Shown: positions 1 to 28,500 of the stretch, in pieces
Numbering within the stretch: position 1 is the first letter of the stretch
How the letters are laid out: each line of letters begins with the position of its first letter
DNA from: Oegoconia quadripuncta
Taxonomy: Eukaryota; Arthropoda; Insecta; Lepidoptera; Autostichidae
Direction: 5' to 3'
Length of the DNA: 64,000 nucleotides
NCBI GenBank assembly: GCA_949316235.1
Contig: OX438754.1
Span: 6,557,501 to 6,621,500 of the forward strand
Made by a program: the position numbers and the translations under genes
Notes under the pieces: generated by a model
What the model saw: only the letters and a program-made list of their open reading frames with translations
Databases searched by the model: none
Told to the model about the DNA's origin: nothing

Positions 1-1990
1 TATATATCTTCAAAGTTAACAGAAATAAAACAACAAGGTTTAAAATAAATAAAGAATATACATAGGTACTTAAATAGTAAAAATAAATCGATTTATCAAC
101 ATAAAAATATAGCACAATCCAACTTACTGCCACTTCTTTTTATCATTCAATTTAACAGACGCCGTGTTTCCCATTATATTTGGCCACTACTGTTTACGGA
201 CACACTTCCTATCACTACTAAGATCTTTACACGACAAAACGCGTCTAATTCATTCAACCACCCGGTACTGTATCAAGCACCACCTCGGACGTTGACGACC
301 ATGACTTTCCCTCGTCAATGCCCCACCGTCATTTCCTTCTCTACCTTACCTACACCTTTAATCTTACGAATACTGAATAAAAGTTTCACAATAATTTTAA
401 ATGCATTTTCCGATAAAGATGGTGTATACTATTTGGCACTAGATGGCGCGGTGTTCTTTTAATTTTAAATATTTTTTTATTCCATAAGGGACATAATGCT
501 TCATTTAATATGTTTATCCAGATTGAGATTTTTAGATACGGGCAGGTATGGCGAAATCTGAAATGATGAGAAGAAAGAGAAAATTGGTCAAAGAAGGTCA
601 CTCTCACGAAATCAACTTTTTTTTTTAATTTAGATTTCAGATAATATGCCAAGGAGTAGACTATGAAAGAAGAAGTAGAATATTGTATGATGATGAAACG
701 GGGCAAAGCATAGTTCACTATGGATATAAATAAATACCATGACTTGGATGTAGGTACAGATGGGTAATTTTCCGATTGTTTTCATAACGCGGAAAATTCA
801 ATTATATTTCTTTACATAAAATAAGGCAGGCCTTTGTCCAGCAGTGGGACAACAGAGGCTATTAAAAAAAAGATAATTCGGTCGATCAACGTTAAAAGAC
901 AGTCAAAAATATATTAATCCTTGGGGTTAGATGGTGGCCTGCCATGTCCATTACGATATATTCTGGGTATGAAAATGTTTATGCAAGATGGGTGCCGCGT
1001 TTACTAACATTTGACCAATCACGAATCGCGTAACTAGGTACTTCTGAGGAATGTTTAGCTATTTAGGGCCGCAACCCGGGTGAATGCAAAATATAAAAAA
1101 ACTCGTTCAGTCGAGATGTGTACAGCATAGTATCTCGCTTATCTTCAGTCGACGGTCTGCCAAAACAGTATTATCATGGATTTTATTAACCAAACCCTCG
1201 GTGGTGAACTCGATCGGCCTTCCTGGGCGCTCGATGTCATTGGTGTGTCCTATTCAATGAGCAGGCTCATAATCCACGTATAATTATTCCAAAGCTTTCT
1301 ATCTAGGATGTTCCTTACCTATATAACAAAAACAATTATGCAAAAAGTTTTTATTCAACCATAAAGTCACGGACTTATCATACCACCTGGGTAAAACTGC
1401 AAGCAAAACCTATGATCTTACAGTTAGGTGAGTATCTACCAGATTTAAACTTATCACTTGAACATTGTTCTAACGCAATTAAGAATGTAAGTATGTATGT
1501 TTATGTATGTGTAAGTATCAAAAAATCTGTAGTTTGTATCTTGGATCAAGCAAAGTAGTGAAAATAATTTATTCTGTTCCAAATTTTTCAAGCCATAGTC
1601 TCCATTACCGTTAATTGCTCGTTTTAGTTGTTGTCTGCAGACATTTTTTCAGATCTGTTTCCAGTGTTTTGATGATGGTTAGTGCTTGGTGCACAAGCTT
1701 GAGCAAACCGAGTGGTGGCGAAATAGCCCGACGACCTCCGAAAGACAAGTCTAATCGGCAAATATCGTAGTCAGTCCATCTCTAATATTGTTACCTCAAA
1801 AAACACGGCTGTAAGAGCTTGGAACCCTTTGCCTGTCCTGACAAGACAAGCTATAAAACAATCAAAAATTTAGACTTTTCAAAAGTTAGGTTATTTCGTA
1901 GTAAACGTAAAAGAAATTGATAGGGAAACAAACTACAACCAGTAATATTTTCTAGTATTTATGTTTTCTTTATAGCTCATACTAACAACA
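1..1990. other. Intergenic DNA left of the eIF2B-alpha gene
   Basis: No coding exon is recognised here. At about 825-875 there is a short piece resembling the 3' end of an RTE-type LINE (a CAGCAGTGGGAC core followed by an A-run). Around 1790-1870 a weak reading frame resembles the end of a LINE reverse transcriptase (AVRAWNPLP). A TATAAA-like stretch occurs near 1091 with a TCAGT initiator-like motif at about 1109, but nothing ties it to a transcript. The bases just before 1991 contain a possible splice acceptor (TTTATAG near 1975), so an upstream non-coding exon of eIF2B-alpha is possible. Confidence 0.5.
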
Positions 1991-4900
1991 ATGAAAGCAG
2001 AGGGTAAGCATCTATTTATAATTCTGATTATATTTACACTAAAATGTACATGTTGGTCATCAATTTTCATACACATTTTCAGAAGTCCAAGATATCTTCC
2101 TTAAAATCCTGAGAGAAGAAGAGGATGTATCTGCAGCCGTGGCCGCTATTAAGACCTTGTTAACTGTCATAGAAAATTATAAAGGTAAAGAATGCAATAC
2201 GCAAGTAAGTACTTAGGTAGGTAATTACTTTTTATTAAGTCTTGAATTTATTGCACAACAGAGAAATAATTTAACAATTTCGATATAAGTTGCTTTAGTA
2301 ATTATGTATTTTTCAATTAACCAGATATAAACAAATAATAATACCTAATTATTTATGCTCTAAAAATTTCAGTTTTCAATTAACTTTATCTAAAATTGAG
2401 AGTAGCCTCTACGGCTGACGTCTTTCCCAACCTCTCTTTTTTATTTTTCAATCTGTGCTTCAGGGGGCGCATTAAATAGTGTAGCTATACCCTTGGTATG
2501 TAATCTGACAATATAATAACAGACACCGATTTGTAAGGAAGAATATATTAAAGATGAATTTATATGATAAACACAAATAAAATAAACTACATAGCAAAAG
2601 GAAGTGACAGCGAGAGTATAGAGAAAAAACAAGAGAAATGAATATACAGACAGTAATAGAAAAGAAAAAATATTAGGTGTCAGTGTCCAAGTTACACATG
2701 ATATACAACCTCTAACAAACAGTCTGTCCTGGGTGTATTCAATTGAAAGCAGTCATTAAGCTCATTCCATTGTCTAAATAAGAGCCGGCTTGAAAACACT
2801 CAGTTGGCTACTAGTGCGACATAAATCTGCACTAGGCCCACAATTAATGGCCAATGCCTATCCTCCTGGTAACAGTAGGCTGTGCCTCAACAGCGAGGAT
2901 GTAAGGAGCTTTGGCGCCAGTGTATATCATGTTAAATACCTATCATCATGTTAAGTTATAAAAACATTTTTCAATCAGTGATTTAGGCAAATATGTCTTA
3001 AAAAAATGTTATTATTTAGCAAATGTAATACTTTGGCTGTTTTTAAGCTTCTGGACCTCAAAAGGTAAAAAAGTATATATAGTACCTTTATAGTATCACT
3101 TTGCTATAATTCTTTTTCCTTGTTTTACCATGATAAAAATTAATTTAGGATTCGTGACTCATGTGGCCGAAGTCATGGTCAGAAAGCTAGTATAATTTTT
3201 AGACTGGGTTGTCCCACTACTAGATAAGTCTCCCTATTTTTATTGAAAAAAATTTCAGTTGCTACAGTGAGGGAATTGTACCTCAACCTACGTACCGCCG
3301 TGGACGCGATGCGACACTGCGACCAGCCCGTCACCGCTATCTCCTCAGGCTGCGAGCTCTTCATGAGGTTCATCTCCTTTACCAAGCTTGATGATAAGGT
3401 ACTCACATCAGCTTCCTATACATGTCCTCTGCTGGCAATAAGTCTCTTTCATGGGACTATTTACCTTGGTTATATTAGTAGGCAAATTTGTGACTGCAGT
3501 TTACACAAATACAGAGACTTATAGGTTATGTGGTATATGAATGTTATTTATTCAGTATTTATTTATATATATTATTTTTTATATTACATTTTCGAATGTT
3601 GTGTACACTATTTTCTGCCCAATCTAATAAACACTATGTATCTCTAAGGTTTGCTGGTAGAAAACTCTATCAAAGTTAAGTACAATGCATATTTTGATAA
3701 CAATTTTGTGTACAATAAAGATATTAAGTTATCTAATTAAGTACCAAGGAATGTTAAATTCTGTGAAGCTTGCATGAAAGTGTACGAAACCTAATGAGTG
3801 TGTAGAATGATAATCTATAAAATTGTAGAACCTGCACTTGCCTTTCACACGTTCTAGATAGCCTAGACATTTTTGTCATGCATTGTTTGATCATCACATC
3901 CCATAACTACTTAGTAGTACTACTTAGTAGTACTATTTACCACTATGTACTTACGAGATGTGATTACTTACAGTATTAATATAAACATTTGAATATAGTA
4001 TTATATTGTTATTTTTTTCTGCTTTTGTATGTATTTAATGTGTCGTTCAGTGTGTCAAATAAATGCTTTCTATTCTACATAAAAAAATATATTACTTGGT
4101 TTCAGACCTTTGAAGAATGTGAACTAGTAATGTTGCAAAGAGGTCGCATATTTTTGGATACACTGCTAGAAGCTCGAGGAAAAGTAGCTAAACAGGCTCT
4201 ACCATTTATCAGCGATGGATGTGTAAGTTACACCATAATAGTAGGTTATACAGTGTGTCCTTGGATTATGTGCACAGATGAAAATGGTTAAAACTAAACC
4301 AAAAATCGATAAAAGACTGGAATGTGGTGAAGGCAAAATAATAATTAAAATAACCTAAACAATGTGAGTGAGTCAGTCAGCAAACAGTAACCCTCTCACC
4401 AAGCCTTCAATTGGAGCTACCTTCTACAGCAGTTGGGTCTTCAGCTCAGAATTTCTGGAGGCAATTCGTAATGCGAGGGTGTACTACATCTTCTTCTGAG
4501 GCTTGTTGTGAACTTGGATGGTGGTGTGTAATTTAAAAAAAAGCACCCTCTTTTTTATATGCGTGTGTATTGTGCAAATCTATCCCCAAAAAATGTGAAT
4601 CAATTCCATTATCCTATACTTTATGCAACACTTAAGTATAACAGCACTAGTAGCATGACAGACGCGATAAATTATGTCGCGCGAGATAATATTTGCTCTG
4701 CACATTCACTTGGACAAAACTCTCACTCCTGCGTCGCGACAAACAATGTCATGCTATGGGGGCAGGTCTGATAATAAAACAGGTTTTAGTATTCCATTTT
4801 TGAAAATGAATCCGGGATCACTTCGTTGTAAGTCTGTCTGTCAACACTTTAAAAAAATACATATGCCACATATTTTGAGACTTTGTAATAAATGAAAGCC

Positions 4901-6518
4901 TATGGGGGGACCTAGAATCATGAAATTTGGCAAGAAGCTAGGTGTCACAGCACAAGTAAAGAAAAAAAATCCGGTAATCGTAAATAAATAAAAAACCCCA
5001 ATTACAAACTTACATTTCGAGAGGCCCCTGATGGACCAACTATTTTCATATAAGTTTGTACGGAACCCTTGGCGAGTCAGACTTGCACTTGTCCAGTTTT
5101 TACATGAAATCATTGCTAGTGAGTGTTGTTCTAAACTTTTTTGGGGTTGCCACTTTATCCTACTACAAACACAACTGTGAGGACACATCCCCAATTCCTC
5201 ACTTGTTGAATTTCATTTTGTTACTGTTGTAGAAAATCCTAACACATTCTCGTTCAAGAGTAGTACTGCAAGCAATGTTGGCAGCAGCTGAAGCTAACAA
5301 AAGATTTGAGGTTTATGTCACAATGTCCTGTCCTGACAATAGTGGGTGAGTAAATTAACTATAATTGAGTGTGCACTATTGAAATTTTAGCTTGAATTTA
5401 TTACCGTCTCTTTTCAAGTATATGCATTTAATAGGTATTATTAAAAAATTATAAGTGAACAGTGCAGTTGAGCGGTAGGTTATATGTTTGATTTTAAAAC
5501 TAGATGACCTATTGATCAACTAAGTTGAGCGAAAATAGTTGAGCTGTAGAGCATAAATATTCGGTAATACAAACTCTGTCCTACGGCTCAACTAGTAGAG
5601 CAGTGAGGAAGACAGGAGTTTTATTCTACAGGGTGAATTTGAATTCGTGTAATTCCCATTAACTGGTGACGCCAATCTTGATTATGAACATCTTTCCCCA
5701 AGGGACCTATGGTTTCTTTCGAATTCAATCAAAATTTCTCTATAAATTCACCCTGTATACAAAGCATTATTATATTGTGTTACAGTGAATTAATGCATAA
5801 AAAGTTAGTGGAGGCCGGTGTAGACGCGACCCTGATCCTGGACTCGGCTGTGGGCTACATCATGGAGCAGGTGGACATCGTCATGCTCGGCGCAGAGGGG
5901 GTTGCGGAGAGCGGGGGCATCATTAACAAGGTGAGGTCATGGAACTTCAAAACCAGGTGAAGAGGAATTTAGTCGAATTACAAATTCTAACACTAATAAT
6001 TTTGCTCATTCTTCTCTGGGAAGTCGCCTTGTGAATAAGCGATAATTATATGTCATATGACGATGCTACTCTAAAGCGGCCGCGTCTCATCCATTCCGAA
6101 CCTCGGCTTTGCAGGGATTTATTTCATCTAGAACCATGTGCAAAAAGACAGACAATTTTTACTTCAAAACCTTATTCCATTGAAGACATATTTCTTCAAT
6201 AAATATTATGTAAAACATGCACTTTCCTCTTTCTAGATCGGCACATACGGGTTAGCAGTGGCAGCGTTAGAACTAAAAAAGCCCGTCTACGTTCTGACAG
6301 AGAGCTTCAAATTCTCCCGAATATACCCTCTGAACCAGCAAGACTTACCCAACGAATTCAAATACCTGTCCAGTGTGATCAAATCTAGCCAGGACTTGAG
6401 TAAAGAGCACCCACTAGTGGACTACACGCCTCCCGCGTACATAACACTGCTATTCACAGACTTAGGAATATTAACACCGTCCGCGGTTAGTGACGAACTG
6501 ATCAATTTGTATTTATAA
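1991..6518 (+). CDS. eIF2Balpha: Translation initiation factor eIF2B subunit alpha, complete, 7 exons
   Basis: Coding exons are 1991-2003, 2083-2184, 3259-3398, 4106-4222, 5233-5345, 5786-5930 and 6237-6518. All joins are GT-AG and keep frame, giving 912 nt and 303 residues, close to the roughly 305 of animal eIF2B-alpha. Recognisable family blocks are AAIKTLL near the N-terminus, [54 protein letters not shown] and the C-terminal [19 protein letters not shown] followed by NLYL and a stop. The protein is the regulatory subunit of the eIF2B guanine nucleotide exchange complex. That complex recharges eIF2 with GTP in the cytosol and senses phosphorylated eIF2-alpha in the integrated stress response. 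The start codon was chosen because exon 1 is very short (MKAE) and splices in frame into the conserved helix. The gene converges on the kinase gene to its right. Identification is firm; exon 1 is the least certain part. Confidence 0.96.
3906..3931. repeat. Perfect tandem pair of a 13-bp palindrome-like unit
   Basis: The unit ACTACTTAGTAGT occurs twice in direct succession inside eIF2B-alpha intron 3 and starts a third time. Each unit is nearly self-complementary (ACTACT/AGTAGT). No function is evident. Confidence 0.8.
5460..5605. repeat. Possible small inverted-repeat element in eIF2B-alpha intron 5
   Basis: AGTTGAGCGGTAGG near 5467 is matched in reverse complement, with one mismatch, by CCTACGGCTCAACT near 5581. 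The outer flanks also look related (CAGTG at each end). It resembles a decayed MITE lying directly left of the MITE at 5627. Confidence 0.4.
5627..5757. mobile_element. MITE with 14-bp TIRs, 28 bp upstream of eIF2B-alpha exon 6
   Basis: TACAGGGTGAATTT at 5627-5640 is the exact reverse complement of AAATTCACCCTGTA at 5744-5757. Subterminal sequence (GTGTAATTCCCATTAACTGG) recurs in reverse complement in the larger element at 39769-40133, so this is a dispersed family. A partial relative with the end ACACCCTGTA lies near 16890-16981. The element carries no ORF of its own. It ends only 28 bp before exon 6, so it supplies part of that intron's 3' region. Confidence 0.8.
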
Positions 6519-6532
6519 GTTGTTATTGTAGT

Positions 6533-6538
6533 AATAAA
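6533..6538 (+). terminator. Polyadenylation signal of eIF2B-alpha
   Basis: AATAAA lies 15 bases after the eIF2B-alpha stop codon, followed by a T-rich stretch. It is the obvious cleavage signal and implies a very short 3' UTR. Confidence 0.75.
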
Positions 6539-7864
6539 ATCTATTTATATCTTTATTTTAGTTTTACCTAGATAACCTACAATTTCCTTATGAAAGAGAG
6601 AAGAGTCCTTTACAATCTGAGCCTGATGGAAAGTGACCAATGGGCACGCAATTCGCTCCATTTGAAGAAAAGCTGATGCTAGCAGAATTCCGTGTGTGGC
6701 AGTTCGTTATGAACAAAAAATAAAAAATTTGGATCACTGTCAGCTAATAAGAAGAATCATTAAGAGAAAAGTCGAGACATTATTTCCAAAATGGTCTGGC
6801 ACTTTAATTAATATTAATGAAAAAATATTTACAGTCATTTTGTAGATATGTCTATGATTAAAATCTAAACACTCAACAAACTAATAATATCTCACTTTGT
6901 GTTACATATTTCAATATAACATAAAAATTTCATGCACATACACTAGCTATAAATCTATGCATATTCAGTTATCTGTTATACTCAATGGAAGCACAAGAAG
7001 TGTTTATCAAAAACATGTCCTAGTTATTGCCACAAAAACATAAAATATATTCAAAAATTTATAAAACACTAAAATACAATGTTTTAAGCACAACAGAATA
7101 CATGGAAGCGTAATGTAAGGTAAATAATCAAAATAAGAAGTTACTAATATTGCTAAACATAATAAATTTCAAATAAAAAGGCCTATAATCTCACATAATA
7201 TATTCATAATGTAACACTTCATTAAAAATCTACAAATTATACTTAGATACGTAAACCACGGACTATACTGTGAAATTGTACTCTATAGACAAAACACAAA
7301 CCTCAGTCAATTAAAAAAAACATTATTAATTAAATTATCATTACCACGTAATTATTAATACATACTTAAAACTAATATTTTGACAATTTACTTGCTAAAA
7401 GTACCATTCGAAAGAGATCATCACTTCGTAACGTGAGGCATTCCAATAATACTAAAAAACAAGTTATGCACACAAATTATACGTATTTATAATACTTATA
7501 TTTATTTATTATTAGACAAATTAACGTTAAAACTTATCGTTACCACAGATCAACAATGAATCAAACAATATCAACTTAGCTTCATGTCTTTGTAAGATTC
7601 TAGAATGTTAAATTCATTTAATGTCTCCCATTAATAGGGAACAAGCTAACATTAGAAATCTGTAACATGTTTCACGTAATCTAATGAGCCCGATTGAAGC
7701 CTTTTTAAATTACTTCACAGAATATGGCATGTAATTAAGAAATGTCACTTATATAACTATATCAGGATCGCTTGATAATTTGGCTAGCATATTCTTACAC
7801 TCCCTGCATATGAACTTCACTTTGCTCCAAATATATCTTTTATATTCTTTGTATTTTATGTCAA
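6539..7864. other. Convergent intergenic region and 3' UTR of the kinase gene
   Basis: About 1.3 kb of AT-rich DNA separates the stop codons of two convergent genes. No coding exon is seen. Much of it is probably the 3' UTR of the minus-strand kinase. A TTTATTTATT stretch at 7501-7510 provides AATAAA on the minus strand, about 360 bases after the kinase stop. The exact cleavage site is not determinable here. Confidence 0.55.
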
Positions 7865-23955
<16,091 letters not shown>

Positions 23956-23999
23956 CTGGGGACAAAGAAAAATATGTAAAATATAATTCATAAACCATA

Positions 24000-24589
24000 T
24001 ATTTTGCAATACTCAGGGCCTATCCATAACGCAGTCTTACACTACGAATGACCCGTGCGACTGTGTTATCATCATCATCACACATTCCAATGTCAGCCAC
24101 CAAAGGCTTTAAAAAATTATTTCGTAACACGCACTTACTTTTATTTTTAAACGACTTCAAAAAAGGGGGAGGTTCTGTATTCGGCGCGTATTTTTTTTTT
24201 TTTTTTTTTAGATAAATATGAGTTATATTAAAATCAACACAGACATAAATAGGTGTTAACCTTGTGATTTGTTAAACTAATAAAGTGACAAATTCATATC
24301 AACATAACATTAGTGGCTTTATAAAATGCGTAGGAGTATAAAATCATCAACATAACATTAAACTTTATATGGAGTGTCCATAGCTCAAAGCGCTAAAGAC
24401 GGCTGTTACACCAAACTCATCGGTCATTCACAAGAAGATCATTTCCACAATTACTCGATATAAAATACGCATAGTGGATGAGAGAATTAACTATATGGTA
24501 CAACAATAAATTACAATGTAAGCAATGCGATAAATATAGAACGAAAGTACCTACGTAGTTATGTCCTCGTACTGTGTGCGTACTATGTA
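24000..24589. other. Non-coding DNA upstream of the last recognised kinase exon
   Basis: No F-BAR exon is found. At about 24145-24215 there is the repeat AACGACTTCAAAAAAGGGGG plus AGGTTCTGTATTCGG and a long T-run, a dispersed lepidopteran repeat. A related reverse piece lies near 25405-25440 (ACCTCCTTTTTTGAAGTTGG). The rest shows nothing recognisable. Confidence 0.5.
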
Positions 24590-24982
24590 CAGTCGGCAAC
24601 ACAATTAAGGTAGCAGGCTTAACTTTTATGACATTGTTTGGAGTGTTTTGGTCGGATTTTGTTATATTTTCCTTTACATCTTGATCGGTGTATATCATTT
24701 AGATAGGGATTTAGATCGATGATAGATAAATTTCAGTTAATTTAAATAACATACACATAACATCATTCAGACTTCATTCAGATCAGATTGTTAAATCAAA
24801 TATATGAAAGAAATTACGAAATATGCACACATAACGTCTCGGCATCTATCCCAAATGGGGTGATCAGAGATTAGAGATTCCCACGGGAAGAGACGGGTTG
24901 GTTCTATTCTAATTTTCCTTTAGACTTTCTCCTACATAATTTTATCAATAAAGGCCTGCTACCTTAATTGTGTTGCCGACTG
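24590..24982. mobile_element. 393-bp TIR element with roughly 30-bp inverted termini
   Basis: The left arm 24590-24620 (CAGTCGGCAACACAATTAAG...GCAGGCTT) is matched in reverse complement by 24951-24982 (AAGGCCTGC...GTGTTGCCGACTG), with one inserted base. The first eight bases equal the termini of 14941-15147. The interior has no transposase. It is a non-autonomous Tc1/mariner-like MITE by its TIR and the TA at its left flank. Confidence 0.75.
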
Positions 24983-26089
24983 TGTGTGTGACGGGCGAAA
25001 GAGTAATTCATCATTATGTGATTTTATTTCATTTCGTTCATTCGTTTCGTTGCTTTATGAAATACATGTTATCTATCAGAAATAACTTGACTTCGATAGC
25101 CTAAAATGTCTCAATTGGTCCCGAAATGAAAATACTTATAAGAAACTAATGGATATAAAAAGTATATAAATAACAATATTATAATGCTCAAAACATGAAT
25201 TGACTTATTTGGTTCGATAAAATTCAGTAAGGTTCCATTATTTATCTTCGGTGTACATCATCAGATCTTCACCATATGGGACCACTCTGTCGGTAAACCC
25301 TATCAAACAAAAAAGATGATCATGAAAATCAGACAATAATTTACTAAAATGAGGGTGTAACATACATAAACCTACATAAAAATGACTAAATAAAAAAAGA
25401 TTACTGACGAACATGCAACCTCCTTTTTTGAAGTTGGTTCAAAATGGATATTGGGACAATGTCATCATATTGTCTGCATTGGTTTTACGCTTCTTTTTTT
25501 CTAACCAAGAAGGATGAAGTTTTACAAGGAGAAGTCTATACACCGAAAGAAGACCACTGCTGAACAAAAATCTCCACAATTCTATACATACGGCTAATTC
25601 TATAGACACCTAACCGTATCCTCTTCATGTAATACAACAGATAAAACCACTATTTGTCTGTACATTACAAAAAAAATGCGTCAAATCGATAATAGCAATA
25701 ACAATTTAATAGCAACCTCCTATAGGTAAACTGCGCATCAATCGCACGAAAGTTTCCCACGGCCACTTGTTAGATAAACACACTTTAAACGTGTACTTTC
25801 TCACCTGTTAATCATTGTGAATTGTATAAAATTATATACAATTATATTTACAATACATTAACAAAGTAGATAATTATTAGGAACAAAACAAAGTTGTTCC
25901 GGCCTCACTAAAAGTATCAAAATTTTAATTTTGTTACTCTAATTCTGTATTACTCGTAAGTAGGCCCAACAAGCAGCAAAAAATGCTAATTAAGTTGGAC
26001 GTGTTTGTTCAAACATTTCAATTTAAGTGTTTAAAAATAGAAATATAAGCGTCGTTGTTGACAAGCGCACTCACGCGCATAAACCTATG
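24983..26089. other. Gene-free AT-rich DNA
   Basis: Apart from the repeat piece near 25405-25440, I see no exon, RNA gene or named element in this stretch. Confidence 0.5.
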
Positions 26090-26107
26090 TTCGGGCTTCG
26101 GCCCGAA
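26090..26107 (+). other. Perfect hairpin with a TTCG tetraloop
   Basis: TTCGGGC-TTCG-GCCCGAA forms a 7-bp stem closed by TTCG, one of the most stable RNA tetraloops when transcribed. It lies in a local GC-rich patch (26055-26135) within otherwise AT-rich DNA. On the minus strand the patch also contains ATGCGC followed by a donor-like GTGAGT. No gene is identified. Confidence 0.6.
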
Positions 26108-26275
26108 TCGACGGGCGGGCGACAGCCTTCGAATGGCACCGGAAATGTTTGGCATTTCATTCCCTCTCATGTCTACAGCAGCGCTGCGGGTCGATAATTA
26201 TGTTGGCAGTCTTGTTGATATGATTCGATACTTGTTCAAGTTACATGTTATTTAGGTACCTACTTAGAAAGAAAG

Positions 26276-26395
26276 AGAAAGAAAAAATTCTTTATTGTAC
26301 ACAGCTTAAAAATATACACAGTGACATTATTCTAACAGGTGTACAAAGGCGGTCTTATCGCTTATAGCGATCTCTTCCAGACAACCATGGAGGTA
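26276..26395 (-). repeat. LINE 3' end, minus orientation
   Basis: In reverse complement it has GGTTGTCTGGAAGAGATCGC, TATAAGCGATAAGACCGCC, TTTGTACACC and TGTACAATAAAGAATTTTTT. It is related to, but distinct from, the tails at 23580-23790 and 29935-30132. Confidence 0.65.
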
Positions 26396-26585
26396 CCTAC
26401 TTAGATTCAGTTTCCAATCTAAACTACTCATGTGCACAGATCTTGACATCTCTTTAGCTACATTCTTCATTGCTTTTGAGTAGCATATAGGATGATTGGT
26501 AAAAGGACAAGGACAGATTCCTTTTAACATTCAAGGTGTGATAGTAGAATGAACTCTAACACCAACTGTCAATCTTGACCGCCTT

Positions 26586-26908
26586 TTAACCGCCGCCGTG
26601 GCTCAATGTAAACAACGTTGGGTTTACGATTCGGAGGTCGCGGGTACGATCCCCAGCGGGATACATGTTTAAGTACTCGGTTTGGTTGGTGGTAGGGCAT
26701 TTTAAATGTCTAGCTAGCTACCACCATCTTATCTAAATCTGCCGCCAAGCAACAATGTTAATAGCAGTGTTGTGTTCCGGTTGTCAGAGATAAGATAGCC
26801 AGTCCCCCAAATGTGTTGGGGTTTCCGGGTCAGTACGCTTCCACCTTCGACCTTATCTTCACTTAACATCAGGTGTGATTGAAGTCAAGTACTTACCCGT
26901 TGTGCATA
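26586..26908 (+). repeat. Full-length family-1 tRNA-derived SINE
   Basis: Head: CCGCCGTGGCTCAATGTAAA (A-box region) and GGTCGCGGGTACGATCCCCA (B box, with A in place of the usual T). Body: GGTTTGGTTGGTGGTAGGGC, TCTGCCGCCAAGCAACAATG, GTCAGAGATAAGATAGCCAG, GGGTTTCCGGGTCAGTACGC, TTCCACCTTCGACC and AACATCAGGTGTGATTGAAG. It ends GTTGTGCATAAACAAAAACC. This is the best full-length example of the family in the window. Confidence 0.88.
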
Positions 26909-27523
26909 AACAAAAACCAATAGCAGCGCTTCAAATATCATGTTACGCTTAGAGAAAAACCCACTTCGTCCTAATATGAATGGCTGTGTAAAATGTAAAA
27001 TATCAATGTTAGGTTTGTAACATTTATTCACTTTCTCCAGCAGAACCACTTTGATTTTCCTTAAATCCAGGTTGGTAGGTACTTTAAAAAGATACCAATT
27101 AATTATTGAAGTTGGTCAATAAGGCCGCTGATTTGCAACAAATACCTACCTACATCCTGTTAAAGTGGTGATGAAACGTTATTGGTATTGGACATATAAC
27201 CTTGTTTCCTTGTTTTATGATTTGTATTCAGTGACTAATGTCGCGATTATCAACTAGATTATTTTTTTAGAATTCTCTCACAAATATTTTATATTTTATT
27301 TGTTGCAAATCATATCTATAATTACCCGCTAATAAACATTTTGTTACGAATTCTAGAAATAAATGTGCGAGTAGTATTATCTGACGAAATAAATCTAATA
27401 GGTACTATTAGCATATTATGTATTTATATATGAACACATGACATTGTGTAGGTAGAGTGGAATAATAATGATGATACGATTTAACAGTAGGTACCTACCA
27501 TATGTTTGCATCTTACCGAACCC

Positions 27524-27735
27524 GTGGGTCAATGTAAACGGAATAAAGTATGAAAAATTTAAGGTCGCGTTTTCCATTCTAGCGGGGTTATGTCCAGGCT
27601 CGGTTTGGTTGGTGGTAGGGCATTTTAAGGTACCACCATAATCTAAGTCTATTATAATTGTCGGTCCGGGGTGAGCGCGCTTCCACCTCCGGCCTCACCT
27701 TCTAACATCGTTATGGTTGAGGTTAAAATTTTTAA
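27524..27735 (+). repeat. Diverged, internally deleted family-1 SINE
   Basis: CGTGGGTCAATGTAAACGGA, a degraded B-box region, CTCGGTTTGGTTGGTGGTAG, GGTCCGGGGTGAGCGCGCTT and CCACCTCCGGCCTCACCTTC occur in family order. The middle is deleted. Confidence 0.65.
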
Positions 27736-28500
27736 TACACCACATAAGAAAACCGAAATAATGAAACCAACAAAAACCAGTTCGCAAGTGGAATCAAAAC
27801 ACCATCAGTGAATCACTGCGACCGCATTAATGATACGAGTGATTAGGAAAACCCTTTATTAGGCCCTCGTCGTAACAAATTAGGTGAATTAAAAAGCCGT
27901 TATAATGAAATTTTATTTCAATAATCACTTAATTTTTCGTTCATTCGTGACAAAGTAATATTTTCATCTTCATTCATTTCATAAAAGGTAAATATGTAAG
28001 TAAAGTAGGTTAGTAAACGTCAAGTAGTTTTTAAGGTCACAAGGTACCTAAATGGAGTAAGGATTGCTTATTTTGTAAGTACACGGGGTACACTTAAAAT
28101 AGTCATAAATTACATTTTTTAAGCTACTTATTGTTCAAAAGGTAATTTTCCTCCGAGAAAAACAAGCAAGAAACAGTTGTTTTTTTTATATTACAAGGTA
28201 CAATAATATTTCATTATTAATTGTGAAAAAGCCTGGCATGCGAACGAGCTGGTTATGCCGGGTTTTTGGGCTTATATCAAGGCGCTCAGTCTTTGAATGT
28301 TTTCAAGGCAGGAGTTAAAGAGCTGTTTTTAATCCTTTAATCTACTCTTTCCGTTTATTATTATCATATTTTTTTTCACTGGTCATCATTAATTAGTAAT
28401 TTTGCTTTACAAATTCTCTAATTCTTTTATTATATATTTATAAGGTACTTATGTATGTATTATTTTTGTTATGTATGTGGTATCCATCTATATGTATATA

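Noticed and set aside
386..718. 110-codon minus-strand open frame
   Set aside because: It is low-complexity and rich in F, I, Y and K in AT-rich DNA, with no domain and no splice or transcript support.
5709..5785. Reading frame running upstream of eIF2B-alpha exon 6 ([14 protein letters not shown]...)
   Set aside because: This is the MITE at 5627-5757 read through in frame; the true exon starts at 5786 after TTACAG.
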